Of a stretch of DNA of 64,000 nt, positions 50,575 through 58,600 are shown one piece after another. Position numbers and translations under genes: made by a program. Under the pieces are notes generated by a model. That model saw nothing but the letters and a program-made list of their open reading frames with translations. It made no database searches and had not been told where the DNA came from. Origin of the DNA: JAAFIW01 sp031414805 (lineage in GTDB: Bacteria > Pseudomonadota > Gammaproteobacteria > Burkholderiales > Burkholderiaceae_C); contig JANOQJ010000061.1 of assembly GCA_031414805.1 (NCBI GenBank), positions 12,080 to 76,079 of the forward strand, read 5' to 3'. Position 1 is the first letter of the stretch, and the number at the start of each line of letters is the position of its first letter.

Positions 50575-50701
50575 ATAAATTTCGTCGTAGCCACTCAAAT
50601 TGATACCAACAACCCCTTTCCACCTCCGGGGGCAAGACATGCCGCCGCGACCCGCGTAGTTACCAGTTTTCAGCCAAATCGCCTGATACATGCCTCAGCC
50701 C

Positions 50702-50765
50702 GTCATTCCCGCGTAGGCGGGAATCCAGGCGCTCGAAGATGGATTCCCGCCTGCGCGGGAATGCC
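50702..50765. repeat. inverted repeat of the GTCATTCCCGC type
   Basis: Arms GTCATTCCCGCGTAGG (50702-50717, continuing CGGGAATCCA) and the reverse-complementary 50740-50765, 26 bases each with few mismatches and a 12-base loop. This type of element is widespread in proteobacteria. Confidence 0.85.
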
Positions 50766-50797
50766 GGCGTGCGGTGTCTGGGGTATGTATCTAATCA

Positions 50798-50855
50798 GGC
50801 CAAATCGGCTGCAATCCCTTATAAATACTGCTCAAGCAGCTATTAAAAGAGTAGC
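50798..50855 (-). repeat. dispersed repeat family A, copy A15
   Basis: GGCCAAATCGGCTGCAATCCCTTATAAATACTGCTCAAGCAGCTATT-type element, ending AAAAGAGTAGCG. It ends four bases before the rfaE2 stop. Confidence 0.87.
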
Positions 50856-50859
50856 GTTT

Positions 50860-51351
50860 TCAACCCGACTTCGCCCGAATTTTGTGCACCAGTGCCGTGG
50901 TGGAGTAGCCCGCCACAAACGGGATGGTCAGCGCGCGGCCACCGTAGCCCTCCACCACCTGGGTTTCGGGCAACCGCGCCATGTCGTAGTCGCCGCCCTT
51001 GACGAGGATGTCGGGCTTGATGTGGGTGATGAGTTCCAGCGGTGTGTCCTCGTCAAACCAGGTGACCAGGCTCACCGACTCCAGCGCGGCGATCAATTCC
51101 GCGCGGTCTTGCTGGTTGTTCAGCGGGCGGTCGGGGCCTTTGCCCAGGCGCCGTGCCGAGGCATCGGTATTGAGTGCCACCACCAGACTGCCGCCCAGCG
51201 CACGCGCCTGCGCCAAATAGGTGGCGTGGCCGCGGTGCAGCACATCGAAAACGCCGTTGGTGAACACCAGCGGGCGCGGCAAGTGCGCCAGACGCAGCGC
51301 CAACTCGGGCGCGGTGGCGAGTTTGTTCAGGAAGCTGGGGGCACAGATCAA
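50860..51351 (-). CDS. rfaE2: D-glycero-beta-D-manno-heptose 1-phosphate adenylyltransferase
   Basis: About 163 residues when started at the TTG at 51351. The nucleotidyltransferase signature is FTNGVFDVLHRGHATYL (HxGH) and the C-terminus has PFVAGYSTTALVHKI. It adenylates heptose 1-phosphate for the lipopolysaccharide inner core. The frame runs further upstream only through a family B repeat, and no ATG or good ribosome binding site is found, so the start is uncertain. The N-terminus was probably altered by the element. The kinase partner RfaE1 is not in the window. Confidence 0.88.
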   Translation of the reverse strand: MICAPSFLNKLATAPELALRLAHLPRPLVFTNGVFDVLHRGHATYLAQARALGGSLVVALNTDASARRLGKGPDRPLNNQQDRAELIAALESVSLVTWFDEDTPLELITHIKPDILVKGGDYDMARLPETQVVEGYGGRALTIPFVAGYSTTALVHKIRAKSG

Positions 51352-51366
51352 GGGGAGTGAAACCCA

Positions 51367-51467
51367 TGAACGCAGAGGACGCGAAGGGTACGCAGAGGAC
51401 GCAAAAAAACAGCCAAATTTTGGTATTCCCTTTTGCGTCCTCTGCGCATTCTTCGCGTCCTGATACC
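51367..51467. repeat. palindromic repeat family B, stand-alone copy B2
   Basis: Left arm 51367-51406 with GAACGCAGAGGACGCGAAG and CGCAGAGGACGCAAAA. The right arm 51431-51467 is its reverse complement. The loop is AT-rich. Lies between rfaE2 and the ferritin-like gene, both on the minus strand. Confidence 0.88.
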
Positions 51468-51473
51468 TGTTTT

Positions 51474-52343
51474 TTAAGCAGCCGAGGCAGAAGTAGCCGT
51501 CGGAGCAGGGCTCGCTAGCGTGGCTGCCAGCTCCTTGCGGTAGCGGTTGAGCTCCTGCACGGTGGAAAAGCTGCGGTCCATCAACAGGCTCAGGTTGTGC
51601 AGGATGCGCTCGACCACTTTGGTTTCCCACACGGCATCAAACTTGATTTGCGTGTCCAGCCAGGCTTCCAGCCACTCGGGGTTGGGCAGGCGGCTTTGAA
51701 TGGTGTCGCGCGGAAACAGGGCTTTGTTCACATGCAGGTTGGTCGGATGCAACGCTTGCGCGGTGCGGCGGGCGCTGGCCATGAGCACACCCACTTTGGT
51801 GAAAGCGGCTTTGGCTTCGTTGCCAAAGTTGTTAATGGCACGTTTCATGTAGCGCAGGTAAGCGCCGCCGTGGCGGGCTTCGTCCTGGCTGAGCGTGGTG
51901 TAGATGTGCTTGATAACGGGCTCGGTGTGCCACTCGCTGGCGCGGCGGTACCAGTGGTTTAAGCGAATTTCGCCGCAGAAATGCAGCATCAGCGTTTCCA
52001 GCGGAGGGGCGGGCTCGAACTCGAAGCGCACGTCGTGCAGCTCTTGCTCGGTCGGGGCCAGCTCGGGGCGGAAGCGGCGCAGGTACTCCATCAGTACCAG
52101 CGAGTGCTTTTGCTCTTCAAAAAACCAGATCGACATGAAAGCCGAGAAGTCGCTGTCGTCTTTGTTGTCACGCAAAAACATTTCGGTGGCAGGCAGGGCG
52201 CTCCACTCGGTGATGGCGTTCATCTTGATGGTCTGGGCCTGCTCGTCGGTGAGCTTGGACGCATCGAACGAGTCCCAGGGAATGTCTTTGTCCATGTCCC
52301 AGCGGACAGATTCGAGTTGTTTAAACAGTTCGGGGTAGAGCAT
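51474..52343 (-). CDS. ferritin-like/acyl-ACP desaturase-like di-iron protein
   Basis: 289 residues, all helical. Two carboxylate-histidine motifs typical of di-iron four-helix proteins are seen: Glu-Glu-x2-His in FFEEQKHSLV and Asp-Glu-x2-His in SQDEARHGGAY, with an additional EWSALPATEMF and CGEIRLNHWYRRASEW. It could be a desaturase, oxygenase or iron-oxidising protein. It lies next to glutathione peroxidase and a lipid-modification operon, so action on fatty acids is plausible. The C-terminal tail is Ala/Thr-rich and probably unstructured. Confidence 0.8.
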   Translation of the reverse strand: MLYPELFKQLESVRWDMDKDIPWDSFDASKLTDEQAQTIKMNAITEWSALPATEMFLRDNKDDSDFSAFMSIWFFEEQKHSLVLMEYLRRFRPELAPTEQELHDVRFEFEPAPPLETLMLHFCGEIRLNHWYRRASEWHTEPVIKHIYTTLSQDEARHGGAYLRYMKRAINNFGNEAKAAFTKVGVLMASARRTAQALHPTNLHVNKALFPRDTIQSRLPNPEWLEAWLDTQIKFDAVWETKVVERILHNLSLLMDRSFSTVQELNRYRKELAATLASPAPTATSASAA

Positions 52344-52499
52344 TTAAGGCTTTCGGAGCTACACGAATTTTATGCGGAGCGTGTGACAAATGAGATTAGA
52401 TGTCATTTAGCCTGGCTCCGGGGTGCACGGCGATTAGCCGTGCAACGAAAGTTGGTTTTACTTGTCATCATGTTGAACCCATTTCAGGAGATCGCGCGT

Positions 52500-53078
52500 A
52501 TGTCCATCATGAACTTCACCCGCCGCCAGCTACACCTGACTGCCGCCGCAGCCTTGCTCGCCATGAGCACCGCTGCGTCTGCCCAGGCCCCCGCAGCCAA
52601 TTGCCCTGCGACGCTGAACCACACCTTCCCCCGCCTGCAGGACGAAAAGCCCCAGTCGCTGTGCCAGTACAGCGGCAAGGTGGCGCTGGTGGTGAACACG
52701 GCCAGTTTCTGCGGGTTCAGTGGTCAGTATGAAGGGCTGGAAGCGCTGCACAAGAAGTACAAGGATCAAGGCCTGGTGGTGCTCGGCTTCCCGTCCAACG
52801 ACTTTGAGCAGGAAAAAGGCAGCAACAAAGAGATCGCGGCTTTTTGCGAAAGCACCTTTGGCGTGAAATTCCCCATGTTTGGCCAAAGCGCGGTCAAGGG
52901 CGACAAAGCCAACCCGCTGTTTCGCCAGTTGGCTGTCAAGGAAGGGGCGCCCAAGTGGAACTTCCACAAATACCTGATCGCCCGCGATGGCACGGTTGTT
53001 GATAGCTACAGCGCCATGACAGCACCACTGGATCGCTCGCTGGTCCGAGAGATCGAAAAACAGCTGGCCAGCAAGTAG
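52500..53078 (+). CDS. glutathione peroxidase family protein, exported
   Basis: 192 residues from the ATG at 52500, which has CAGGAG 9 bases upstream; an ATG three codons later is possible. A signal peptide (FTRRQLHLTAAAALLAMSTA) has a twin-arginine look. The peroxidatic Cys71 is in NTASFCGFSGQYEGLEAL, and the WNFHKYLI tryptophan is present. The classic FPCNQF appears as GFPSNDF, so the usual catalytic Gln is Asp, a variant found in other bacterial members. It likely reduces hydroperoxides in the periplasm, probably with thioredoxin-like donors. Confidence 0.88.
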   Translation: MSIMNFTRRQLHLTAAAALLAMSTAASAQAPAANCPATLNHTFPRLQDEKPQSLCQYSGKVALVVNTASFCGFSGQYEGLEALHKKYKDQGLVVLGFPSNDFEQEKGSNKEIAAFCESTFGVKFPMFGQSAVKGDKANPLFRQLAVKEGAPKWNFHKYLIARDGTVVDSYSAMTAPLDRSLVREIEKQLASK

Positions 53079-53393
53079 TTTGGCCACACAATTGCCAAAT
53101 GAAAACGATGCAGTCATAATTCGACCAAATCGTTTTTTCCATTCCTTCCACCTCCGCATGTTCACAAAAATTTACCAACTTCTGTTGAGCACAGCGGGGA
53201 ACTGGCTGACATGGCGCCCACTCCATTTGCGGGTGTGTCATTGGACACCGACAAACAGGTTCTTGCTGCGAAGCCTTCCGGGCCGAAACCCGGATGCAAT
53301 CCCGAGGCGGATCTTCTCCTCCTCCCTCCCTCCCTTTTTCCCTTCGGGGCGCTTCGCAGCATTTTTATTTTCCCCAGCGCTGGAGCTGGCCAG
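53079..53393 (+). other. intergenic region upstream of the lipid operon
   Basis: 315 bases. It holds the promoter at 53092-53120 and a long untranslated leader that includes a pyrimidine-rich stretch (CTTCTCCTCCTCCCTCCC). A short pairing CCGGG/CCCGG near 53278-53293 could form a weak hairpin. No credible gene. Confidence 0.6.
53092..53120 (+). promoter_or_regulatory. sigma70-like promoter of the lipid operon
   Basis: TTGCCA at 53092-53097, a 17-base spacer and CATAAT at 53115-53120. It would give a leader of about 265 bases before the FAD oxidoreductase start. Confidence 0.6.
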
Positions 53394-54689
53394 ATGAAGC
53401 TGGCCATCGTTGGCTCTGGCATTTCTGGCCTGGCCGTGGCGCACACGCTGGCGGGCCAGGCCGAGATCACACTGTTTGAGGCGGGTGATTATTTCGGCGG
53501 GCATACACACACCGTTGACGTCACGCTGCCCAACGCGCAGGGCACCGCAGTCACGCATGGCGTGGACACCGGGTTTCTGGTCTTCAACGAGCGCACATAC
53601 CCCAACTTGATCAACCTGTTCGAGCAGTTGGGCGTGGTGACCGCCAAATCGGACATGTCGTTCTCCGTCAAGGTGCCCGCGCACGGTACGGATAGCGAAC
53701 TGGAGTGGAGTGGTTGCAACCTGAACACCGTGTTTGCGCAGCGCAGCAACCTGCTCAAACCCCGTTTTTGGCGCATGCTGGCCGATTTGGTTCGCTTCAA
53801 CGGTCTGGCCACAGGCCTGGCCACAGCCGGAAAAGACAGCGAATTGATGCAGCCACTGGGCGACTTTTTGGCGCAGCACCGCTTCAGCCAGGAGTTTCGC
53901 GACTGGTATTTTTTGCCCATGATCGGCTGCATCTGGAGCTGCCCGACCGACCAAATGCTGCAATTCCCTGTCAGCACCCTGGTGCGGTTTTGCCACAACC
54001 ACGGCTTGATTCAGGTGACCAACCGACCGCAGTGGTGGACCGTGCAAGGCGGCGCACGCAACTACGTGGAAAAAATCGTCGCCAAGATCGGCGATGTGCG
54101 TTTGAACACCCCCGTGCAGCTGGTCGAGCGCGACGAGCAAGGCGTGCGCGTGATCACCGAGGGCCGGGCCGAGCGTTTTGACAAACTGGTGCTGGCCACC
54201 CACAGCGACCAGGCACTGGCGCTCTTGCGTGACGCGAGCACAGACGAGCGCGAGGTGCTCGGTGCCATTCGCTACCAGCCCAATCGCGCGGTGCTGCACA
54301 CCGATGTGTCGGTGCTGCCGCAGCGCCACGCTGCTTGGGCAGCCTGGAACTACCAACGCACACCGTCTAATCAAGAGTCGGCCCAAGTCTGCCTGCACTA
54401 CCTGCTCAACCGTCTGCAACCCCTGCCGTGGGCGCAGCCAGTCATCGTGTCGCTGAACCCCGTCACCCCGATTGCGCCCGACAAGATCATTGACCAATAC
54501 AGCTATGCCCACCCGGTGTTTGACCTGCCCGCCGCGCGTGCACAAAAGCAGCTGCCTCAGCTGCAAGGCCAGCGCCATACCTATTTTTGCGGCGCCTGGA
54601 CAGGTTACGGCTTTCATGAAGACGGCCTGAAATCGGGGCTGGGTGTGGCCCGTGCAGTGCTGCAAGAAATAGCAGGAGTGACCGCATGA
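53394..54689 (+). CDS. FAD-dependent amine-oxidase-like oxidoreductase
   Basis: 431 residues from the ATG at 53394. FAD-binding Rossmann motif LAIVGSGISGLAVAH at the N-terminus, then HTHTVDVTL and DTGFLVFNERTYPNL. The C-terminal YFCGAWTGYGFHEDGLKSG is typical of this group. The family belongs to the flavin amine oxidase/desaturase fold. The gene begins a run of eight overlapping genes, and its stop overlaps the DUF1365 start. In other proteobacteria homologues accompany the CFA-synthase-like gene and act on unusual fatty acids, but activity is not shown for this one. Confidence 0.92.
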   Translation: MKLAIVGSGISGLAVAHTLAGQAEITLFEAGDYFGGHTHTVDVTLPNAQGTAVTHGVDTGFLVFNERTYPNLINLFEQLGVVTAKSDMSFSVKVPAHGTDSELEWSGCNLNTVFAQRSNLLKPRFWRMLADLVRFNGLATGLATAGKDSELMQPLGDFLAQHRFSQEFRDWYFLPMIGCIWSCPTDQMLQFPVSTLVRFCHNHGLIQVTNRPQWWTVQGGARNYVEKIVAKIGDVRLNTPVQLVERDEQGVRVITEGRAERFDKLVLATHSDQALALLRDASTDEREVLGAIRYQPNRAVLHTDVSVLPQRHAAWAAWNYQRTPSNQESAQVCLHYLLNRLQPLPWAQPVIVSLNPVTPIAPDKIIDQYSYAHPVFDLPAARAQKQLPQLQGQRHTYFCGAWTGYGFHEDGLKSGLGVARAVLQEIAGVTA

Positions 54690-55438
54690 GCGTGGTACCG
54701 CAAATCGGCATTGGCCAGGTGCGGCATACGCGCTTGCGCCCCGTGCGCAATGCCTTTGTTTACCCCACGTATTTTTTAATGCTGCCTTTGCGCAGCATGC
54801 GCCAAAACGGCAGCGGCGACTTGCCGCGTAACCGCCGAGCGCCTTTGAGTTTTTACGACGCCGACCACGGCGACGGTCGCACCGATAGCCTGGCCTGGCT
54901 GGACGAATTGCTCCACACCGAAGGCATCACCGACGCCACGGGCGAAACCTGGTTGCACTGCTACCCGCGCGTGCTGGGCCACACCTTCAAACCCGTGAGT
55001 TTCTGGTACTGCCACGCGGCTGACAACAGCTTGCGGGCGGTGGTGGTGGAGGTGAACAACACGTTTGGCCAGCGGCATTGCTATTTGCTGGACCAGCCCG
55101 GCTTCGGTCCGGAAGCCACCGCGGCCAAGGTGTTTCACGTCTCGCCGTTTTGCAACATTGAAGGCCGCTACCGCTTCCGTTTTATGTTTGATGCCGCCAG
55201 AACCCGCACCGTGGCCCGCATTGACTACGACGACGACGCTGGGGCGCTTTTGCAAACCAGTGTCAGCGGCGCCCTGGAACCCGCGACTCGCGCCAGTCTG
55301 CGCAAGGCCCTGTGGAAACACCCGCTGATGACCCTGGGCGTGGTCGCCCGCATTCACTGGCAAGCTGCGCGGCTGTTCGCCAAGCGTGTGAAATTTTTCA
55401 AACAACCTCCTGCACCTGATCTATTCGTGACGCGATGA
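54686..55438 (+). CDS. DUF1365 family protein
   Basis: 250 residues. Typical pieces: VRHTRLRPVRNAFVYPTYFL, LGHTFKPVSFWYCHAADNSL, VNNTFGQRHCYLLDQ, FHVSPFCNIEGRYRFRF. DUF1365 genes are almost always found between an amine-oxidase-like gene and a CFA-synthase-like gene, as here, and start overlap on both sides indicates translational coupling. No enzyme activity is established. Confidence 0.93.
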   Translation: MSVVPQIGIGQVRHTRLRPVRNAFVYPTYFLMLPLRSMRQNGSGDLPRNRRAPLSFYDADHGDGRTDSLAWLDELLHTEGITDATGETWLHCYPRVLGHTFKPVSFWYCHAADNSLRAVVVEVNNTFGQRHCYLLDQPGFGPEATAAKVFHVSPFCNIEGRYRFRFMFDAARTRTVARIDYDDDAGALLQTSVSGALEPATRASLRKALWKHPLMTLGVVARIHWQAARLFAKRVKFFKQPPAPDLFVTR

Positions 55439-56667
55439 ATGCCCTGAACCCCACCACAGCCGAGTCTTTTTCCATTCCGTCCGACGCACCGGCAGCGGCG
55501 CGCACCACCATCAAGCTGCTGCAAAACCTGCAGGTCGGCTCGCTCACGGTGCAAATGCCCGACGGCACCACCACCCGTTTTGGCCAACAAGCTACGCCGC
55601 ATGCCACGCTGCATTTACGCAGCTGGGAGGTGTGTGCGGCAGCGCTGAAATCAGGCGACATTGGCTTTGCCGAAACCTATGTCGATGGCCAGTGGGCCAC
55701 GCCCAACCTGGTGGAGCTGCTACAAGTTTTCATAGCTAACCAGGCTGCTGTGGACGGCATTATTTTTGGCTCCTGGCTGGGCCGCCTGGCCTACCGCATT
55801 CGACAACTGCTCAACCGCAACACCAAATCGGGCAGCAGCAAGAACATCCGCGCGCACTACGACCTGGGCAATTCGTTTTACGAGCTGTGGCTGGATGGCA
55901 CGATGAACTATTCATCAGCCCTGTTTGAAGGCGACTTGAACCAGACCATGGCGCAGGCCCAAAACGCCAAAGTGCGTCGTGCCCTGCGCATGGCGGGCGT
56001 CAACCCCGGCGACCGGGTGCTGGAGATTGGCTGCGGCTGGGGCGCGCTGGCGGAGATGGCGGCCACTGAATTTGATGCGCGGATCGTGGGCGTGACGCTC
56101 AGCCACGAGCAGCTGGCCTGGGCGCAAAAGCGCATGGCGGGTGTGGGAATGCCAGAAAAAGTTGACTTGCGCCTGCAGGACTACCGCGACATCAGCGACG
56201 GCCCGTATGACGCGATCTGCTCCATTGAAATGGTGGAAGCCGTGGGCCGCGAGTACTGGCCCAGCTATTTTGAGAGCGTGGCCAAGCTGCTCAAGCCCGG
56301 TGGCCGCGCCTGTATTCAAAGCATCGTGATTGCCGACGACGCGTTTGACCGCTACGTGAACACCACCGACTTCATTCGCCAGTACATCTTCCCTGGCGGC
56401 TGCCTGCCATGCCCCCGCGAGTTCAAGCTGGCGGCCAAGAACGCTGGCTTGTTGGTGGTCGATGAGTTTGCGTTTGGTGCGGACTACGCCGAGACACTGA
56501 AGCGCTGGCGTGAGCAGTTTCTGGCCGAGAAAGCGCATGTGCTGTCGCTGAATTTTGACGAACGCTTTGTGCGGCTTTGGGAGTTTTACCTGGCGTATTG
56601 CGAAGCCGCCTTTGCCAAGCAGAACATCGATGTAGTTCAGTACACACTGCAAAAGGGGCGGATATGA
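55435..56667 (+). CDS. cyclopropane-fatty-acyl-phospholipid synthase family methyltransferase
   Basis: 410 residues. The SAM-binding motif EIGCGWGALAEMAA is at about 195-208. Also seen are FYELWLDGTMNYSSALFEGD, AICSIEMVEAVGREYW, and YIFPGGCLPCPREF. Members of the family add a methylene or methyl group to unsaturated acyl chains of membrane phospholipids. In this cluster context it may make a branched or furan-type chain rather than a simple cyclopropane ring. The start overlaps DUF1365 by 4 bases and the stop overlaps the next gene. Confidence 0.92.
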   Translation: MNALNPTTAESFSIPSDAPAAARTTIKLLQNLQVGSLTVQMPDGTTTRFGQQATPHATLHLRSWEVCAAALKSGDIGFAETYVDGQWATPNLVELLQVFIANQAAVDGIIFGSWLGRLAYRIRQLLNRNTKSGSSKNIRAHYDLGNSFYELWLDGTMNYSSALFEGDLNQTMAQAQNAKVRRALRMAGVNPGDRVLEIGCGWGALAEMAATEFDARIVGVTLSHEQLAWAQKRMAGVGMPEKVDLRLQDYRDISDGPYDAICSIEMVEAVGREYWPSYFESVAKLLKPGGRACIQSIVIADDAFDRYVNTTDFIRQYIFPGGCLPCPREFKLAAKNAGLLVVDEFAFGADYAETLKRWREQFLAEKAHVLSLNFDERFVRLWEFYLAYCEAAFAKQNIDVVQYTLQKGRI

Positions 56668-57296
56668 CACAAAATAAATTTGCTATAAATATAGTAGCTG
56701 CTCGAGCAATATTTATAGGGGCTATTGGCCTTTTTGGCATATACAGCGGTGCATGGGCGCAAGCCTCCACCTACGAGAACGAGCGTGCAGACGCCGTGCG
56801 TTTTGTTCTGCAAACCGGCAACGCCAAGCCCGAAGTTCTGGCGCAACTTCCGAACGCCAATTTCTCGGGCAAAGGCTTGCTGCGCTTCCTGGGTTTTGAC
56901 GTCTACAACGCCAGCCTGTGGGTTACCCCCACATTCAGATACAGCGAGCTGGGCCAGCACCCTGTCGCTCTGGAGCTGGAGTACCTGCGCACATTCAAAC
57001 GTCAGGAAATTGCCCGGGTGTCGCTGGAGCAAATGCGCCTGAAAGGAGACTTTAGCCGCGAGCAGAGTCAGCAGTGGCAAACCGCGTTGGCCAACGTGCT
57101 GCCCGATGTCAAACCGGGAGACCGGTTGATGGGCATATACAAACCTGGCGTCTCGGCGGCATTTGCACTGAACGGCCAACTCATCGGCGAAATAGCCGAC
57201 CCGCAGTTCGCCAAACTGTTTTTTGATATCTGGTTGAGTCCCAAAAGCAGTTCGCCCAAGCTGCGCGACCAGTTGCTGGCCGGCGCGCCGCGATAA
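56664..57296 (+). CDS. chalcone-isomerase-like protein with repeat-encoded signal peptide
   Basis: 210 residues from the ATG at 56664, which overlaps the previous stop as ATGA. Residues 6-25 (KFAINIVAARAIFIGAIGLF) are encoded by repeat A16 and form the hydrophobic core of a signal peptide ending near GAWA-Q. The mature domain has GKGLLRFLGFDVYNASLWV and PGDRLMGIYKPGVSAAFALNG (in parts), the chalcone-isomerase-like fold also seen at 5965-6576. It probably works in the periplasm within the lipid operon. Confidence 0.85.
   Translation: MTQNKFAINIVAARAIFIGAIGLFGIYSGAWAQASTYENERADAVRFVLQTGNAKPEVLAQLPNANFSGKGLLRFLGFDVYNASLWVTPTFRYSELGQHPVALELEYLRTFKRQEIARVSLEQMRLKGDFSREQSQQWQTALANVLPDVKPGDRLMGIYKPGVSAAFALNGQLIGEIADPQFAKLFFDIWLSPKSSSPKLRDQLLAGAPR
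56679..56738 (+). repeat. dispersed repeat family A, copy A16 (encodes a signal peptide)
   Basis: TTTGCTATAAATATAG, TAGCTGCTCGAGCAATATTT, ATAGGGGCTATTGGCC, TTTTTGGC. A full-length sense-orientation element with CTCGAG in the core. Confidence 0.9.
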
Positions 57297-57313
57297 CCCA
57301 ACCATTGAACGCA

Positions 57314-58600
57314 ATGAGCGCCGCGCTTGCTTTCAGCAACAAGAACAGCCTGCTGTACGGCCTGCTGGGCTTGCCGCTGGCGTTCGTCGCGCTGCCGCTG
57401 TATGTGATTTTGCCCAACCACTACGCCAAAGAGTTTGGCGTGCCACTGGCCACGCTGGGTGCGGTGTTGCTGGGCGCGCGCTTGTTTGACGCCTTCATTG
57501 ATCCGCTGCTGGGCCGCTGGTCCGACCGCTTGTTTGCCCGCTCCAGCCAGGCGGTGCTGGTGGTGTGTGCCATTGCCTCGCTGCTGCTAGCCGTCGGTTT
57601 CGGCGCGCTGTTTTTCCCGCCCACGCGCGATCCCGCAGGGCTCGTGGCCTGGGCCACGGCGGCGCTGGTGTTCACCTACGCCGCCTACAGCCTGCTGAGC
57701 GTGGCACACCAGTCGTGGGGTGCGATGCTGGGTGGCGACGAGGCCCAGCGCAGCCGCATCGTGTCGTGGCGCGAGGGTTTGGGGCTGGTGGGCGTGTTGA
57801 TGGCCTCGGTGCTGCCGGTGGCGATGGGGTTGCCAGTGACCACGGCGGTGTTTTGCGCGGTGCTGTTGGTCGGCTGGTTGGCGTGGCGGCAGTCGGTGCC
57901 GCCCGTATCAAAAGCCCAGGCTGATTCGCCCAAAACCGACATCTGGCTGCCCTGGCGTCGCCCCGAATTTCGCCGCCTATTGGCCGTGTTTGTGTTCAAC
58001 GTCATCGCCAGCGCCATTCCTGTCACCCTGGTACTGTTTTTCGTGCAAGACCGCCTGCAGGCCCCGCAAAGTATGGAGCCCGCGTTCCTGGGCAGCTACT
58101 TCCTGTTTGCTGCGCTGTCGATTCCCCTGTGGCTGCGCGCCGTGAAGGCTATTGGCCTCGCGCGCACCTGGCTGTTGGGCATGGTGCTGTCGATTGTGGT
58201 GTTCATATGGGCGACCCAACTGGGCACCGGCGACGTGTGGCCCTTCATTGCGGTGTGCGCACTGTCCGGGATTGCGCTGGGAACCGATCTGGCGCTGCCC
58301 GGTGCCATGCTGGCGGGCTTGATCGACAAAGCAGGTGACCGCGGCCAATCCGAAGGCGCTTACTTTGGCTGGTGGAACTTCGCCATCAAGCTCAATCTGG
58401 CGCTGGCCGCCGGGCTGGCGCTGCCGCTGTTGGGCGTGTTTGGCTACAGCCCTGGCGCGCGCGACGAGTCGGCGCTGATGGCGCTCACGGTGGCCTATTG
58501 CGTGCTGCCCTGCATTTTGAAAGCCGTGGCGGGCTTACTCCTGTACGCCACGGTGATTCGACCCACACATTCACATTCTTTGATAAAGGCTACGCCATGA
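57314..58600 (+). CDS. MFS transporter
   Basis: 428 residues from the ATG at 57314, 12 transmembrane helices. The opening NSLLYGLLGLPLAFVALPLYV and GARLFDAFIDPLLGRWSDR, RSRIVSWREGLGLVGVLMASV, and GTDLALPGAMLAGLIDKAGDR (in parts) are typical of the GPH/MelB-like branch. Homologues accompany CFA-type lipid clusters, so it may move a lipid precursor or modified lipid, but the substrate is unknown. The stop overlaps the DUF3833 start. Confidence 0.9.
   Translation: MSAALAFSNKNSLLYGLLGLPLAFVALPLYVILPNHYAKEFGVPLATLGAVLLGARLFDAFIDPLLGRWSDRLFARSSQAVLVVCAIASLLLAVGFGALFFPPTRDPAGLVAWATAALVFTYAAYSLLSVAHQSWGAMLGGDEAQRSRIVSWREGLGLVGVLMASVLPVAMGLPVTTAVFCAVLLVGWLAWRQSVPPVSKAQADSPKTDIWLPWRRPEFRRLLAVFVFNVIASAIPVTLVLFFVQDRLQAPQSMEPAFLGSYFLFAALSIPLWLRAVKAIGLARTWLLGMVLSIVVFIWATQLGTGDVWPFIAVCALSGIALGTDLALPGAMLAGLIDKAGDRGQSEGAYFGWWNFAIKLNLALAAGLALPLLGVFGYSPGARDESALMALTVAYCVLPCILKAVAGLLLYATVIRPTHSHSLIKATP

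Larger units (their letters stand above)
50035..50859. other. repeat-rich region without an intact gene
   Basis: 825 bases between the rhombosortase and rfaE2. It holds family A copies A13, A14 and A15, a 12-bp triple repeat, an inverted repeat of the GTCATTCCCGC type and a probable gene remnant (50320-50507). No complete gene is seen. Confidence 0.75.

Noticed and set aside
52424..52444. Hairpin TGCACGGC-gatta-GCCGTGCA upstream of the glutathione peroxidase gene as a terminator
   Set aside because: Stem is perfect but there is no T tract on either strand; role unclear.
53238..54665. Antisense frame opposite the FAD oxidoreductase (475 codons)
   Set aside because: No signature; the plus-strand FAD motif and operon overlaps define the real gene.
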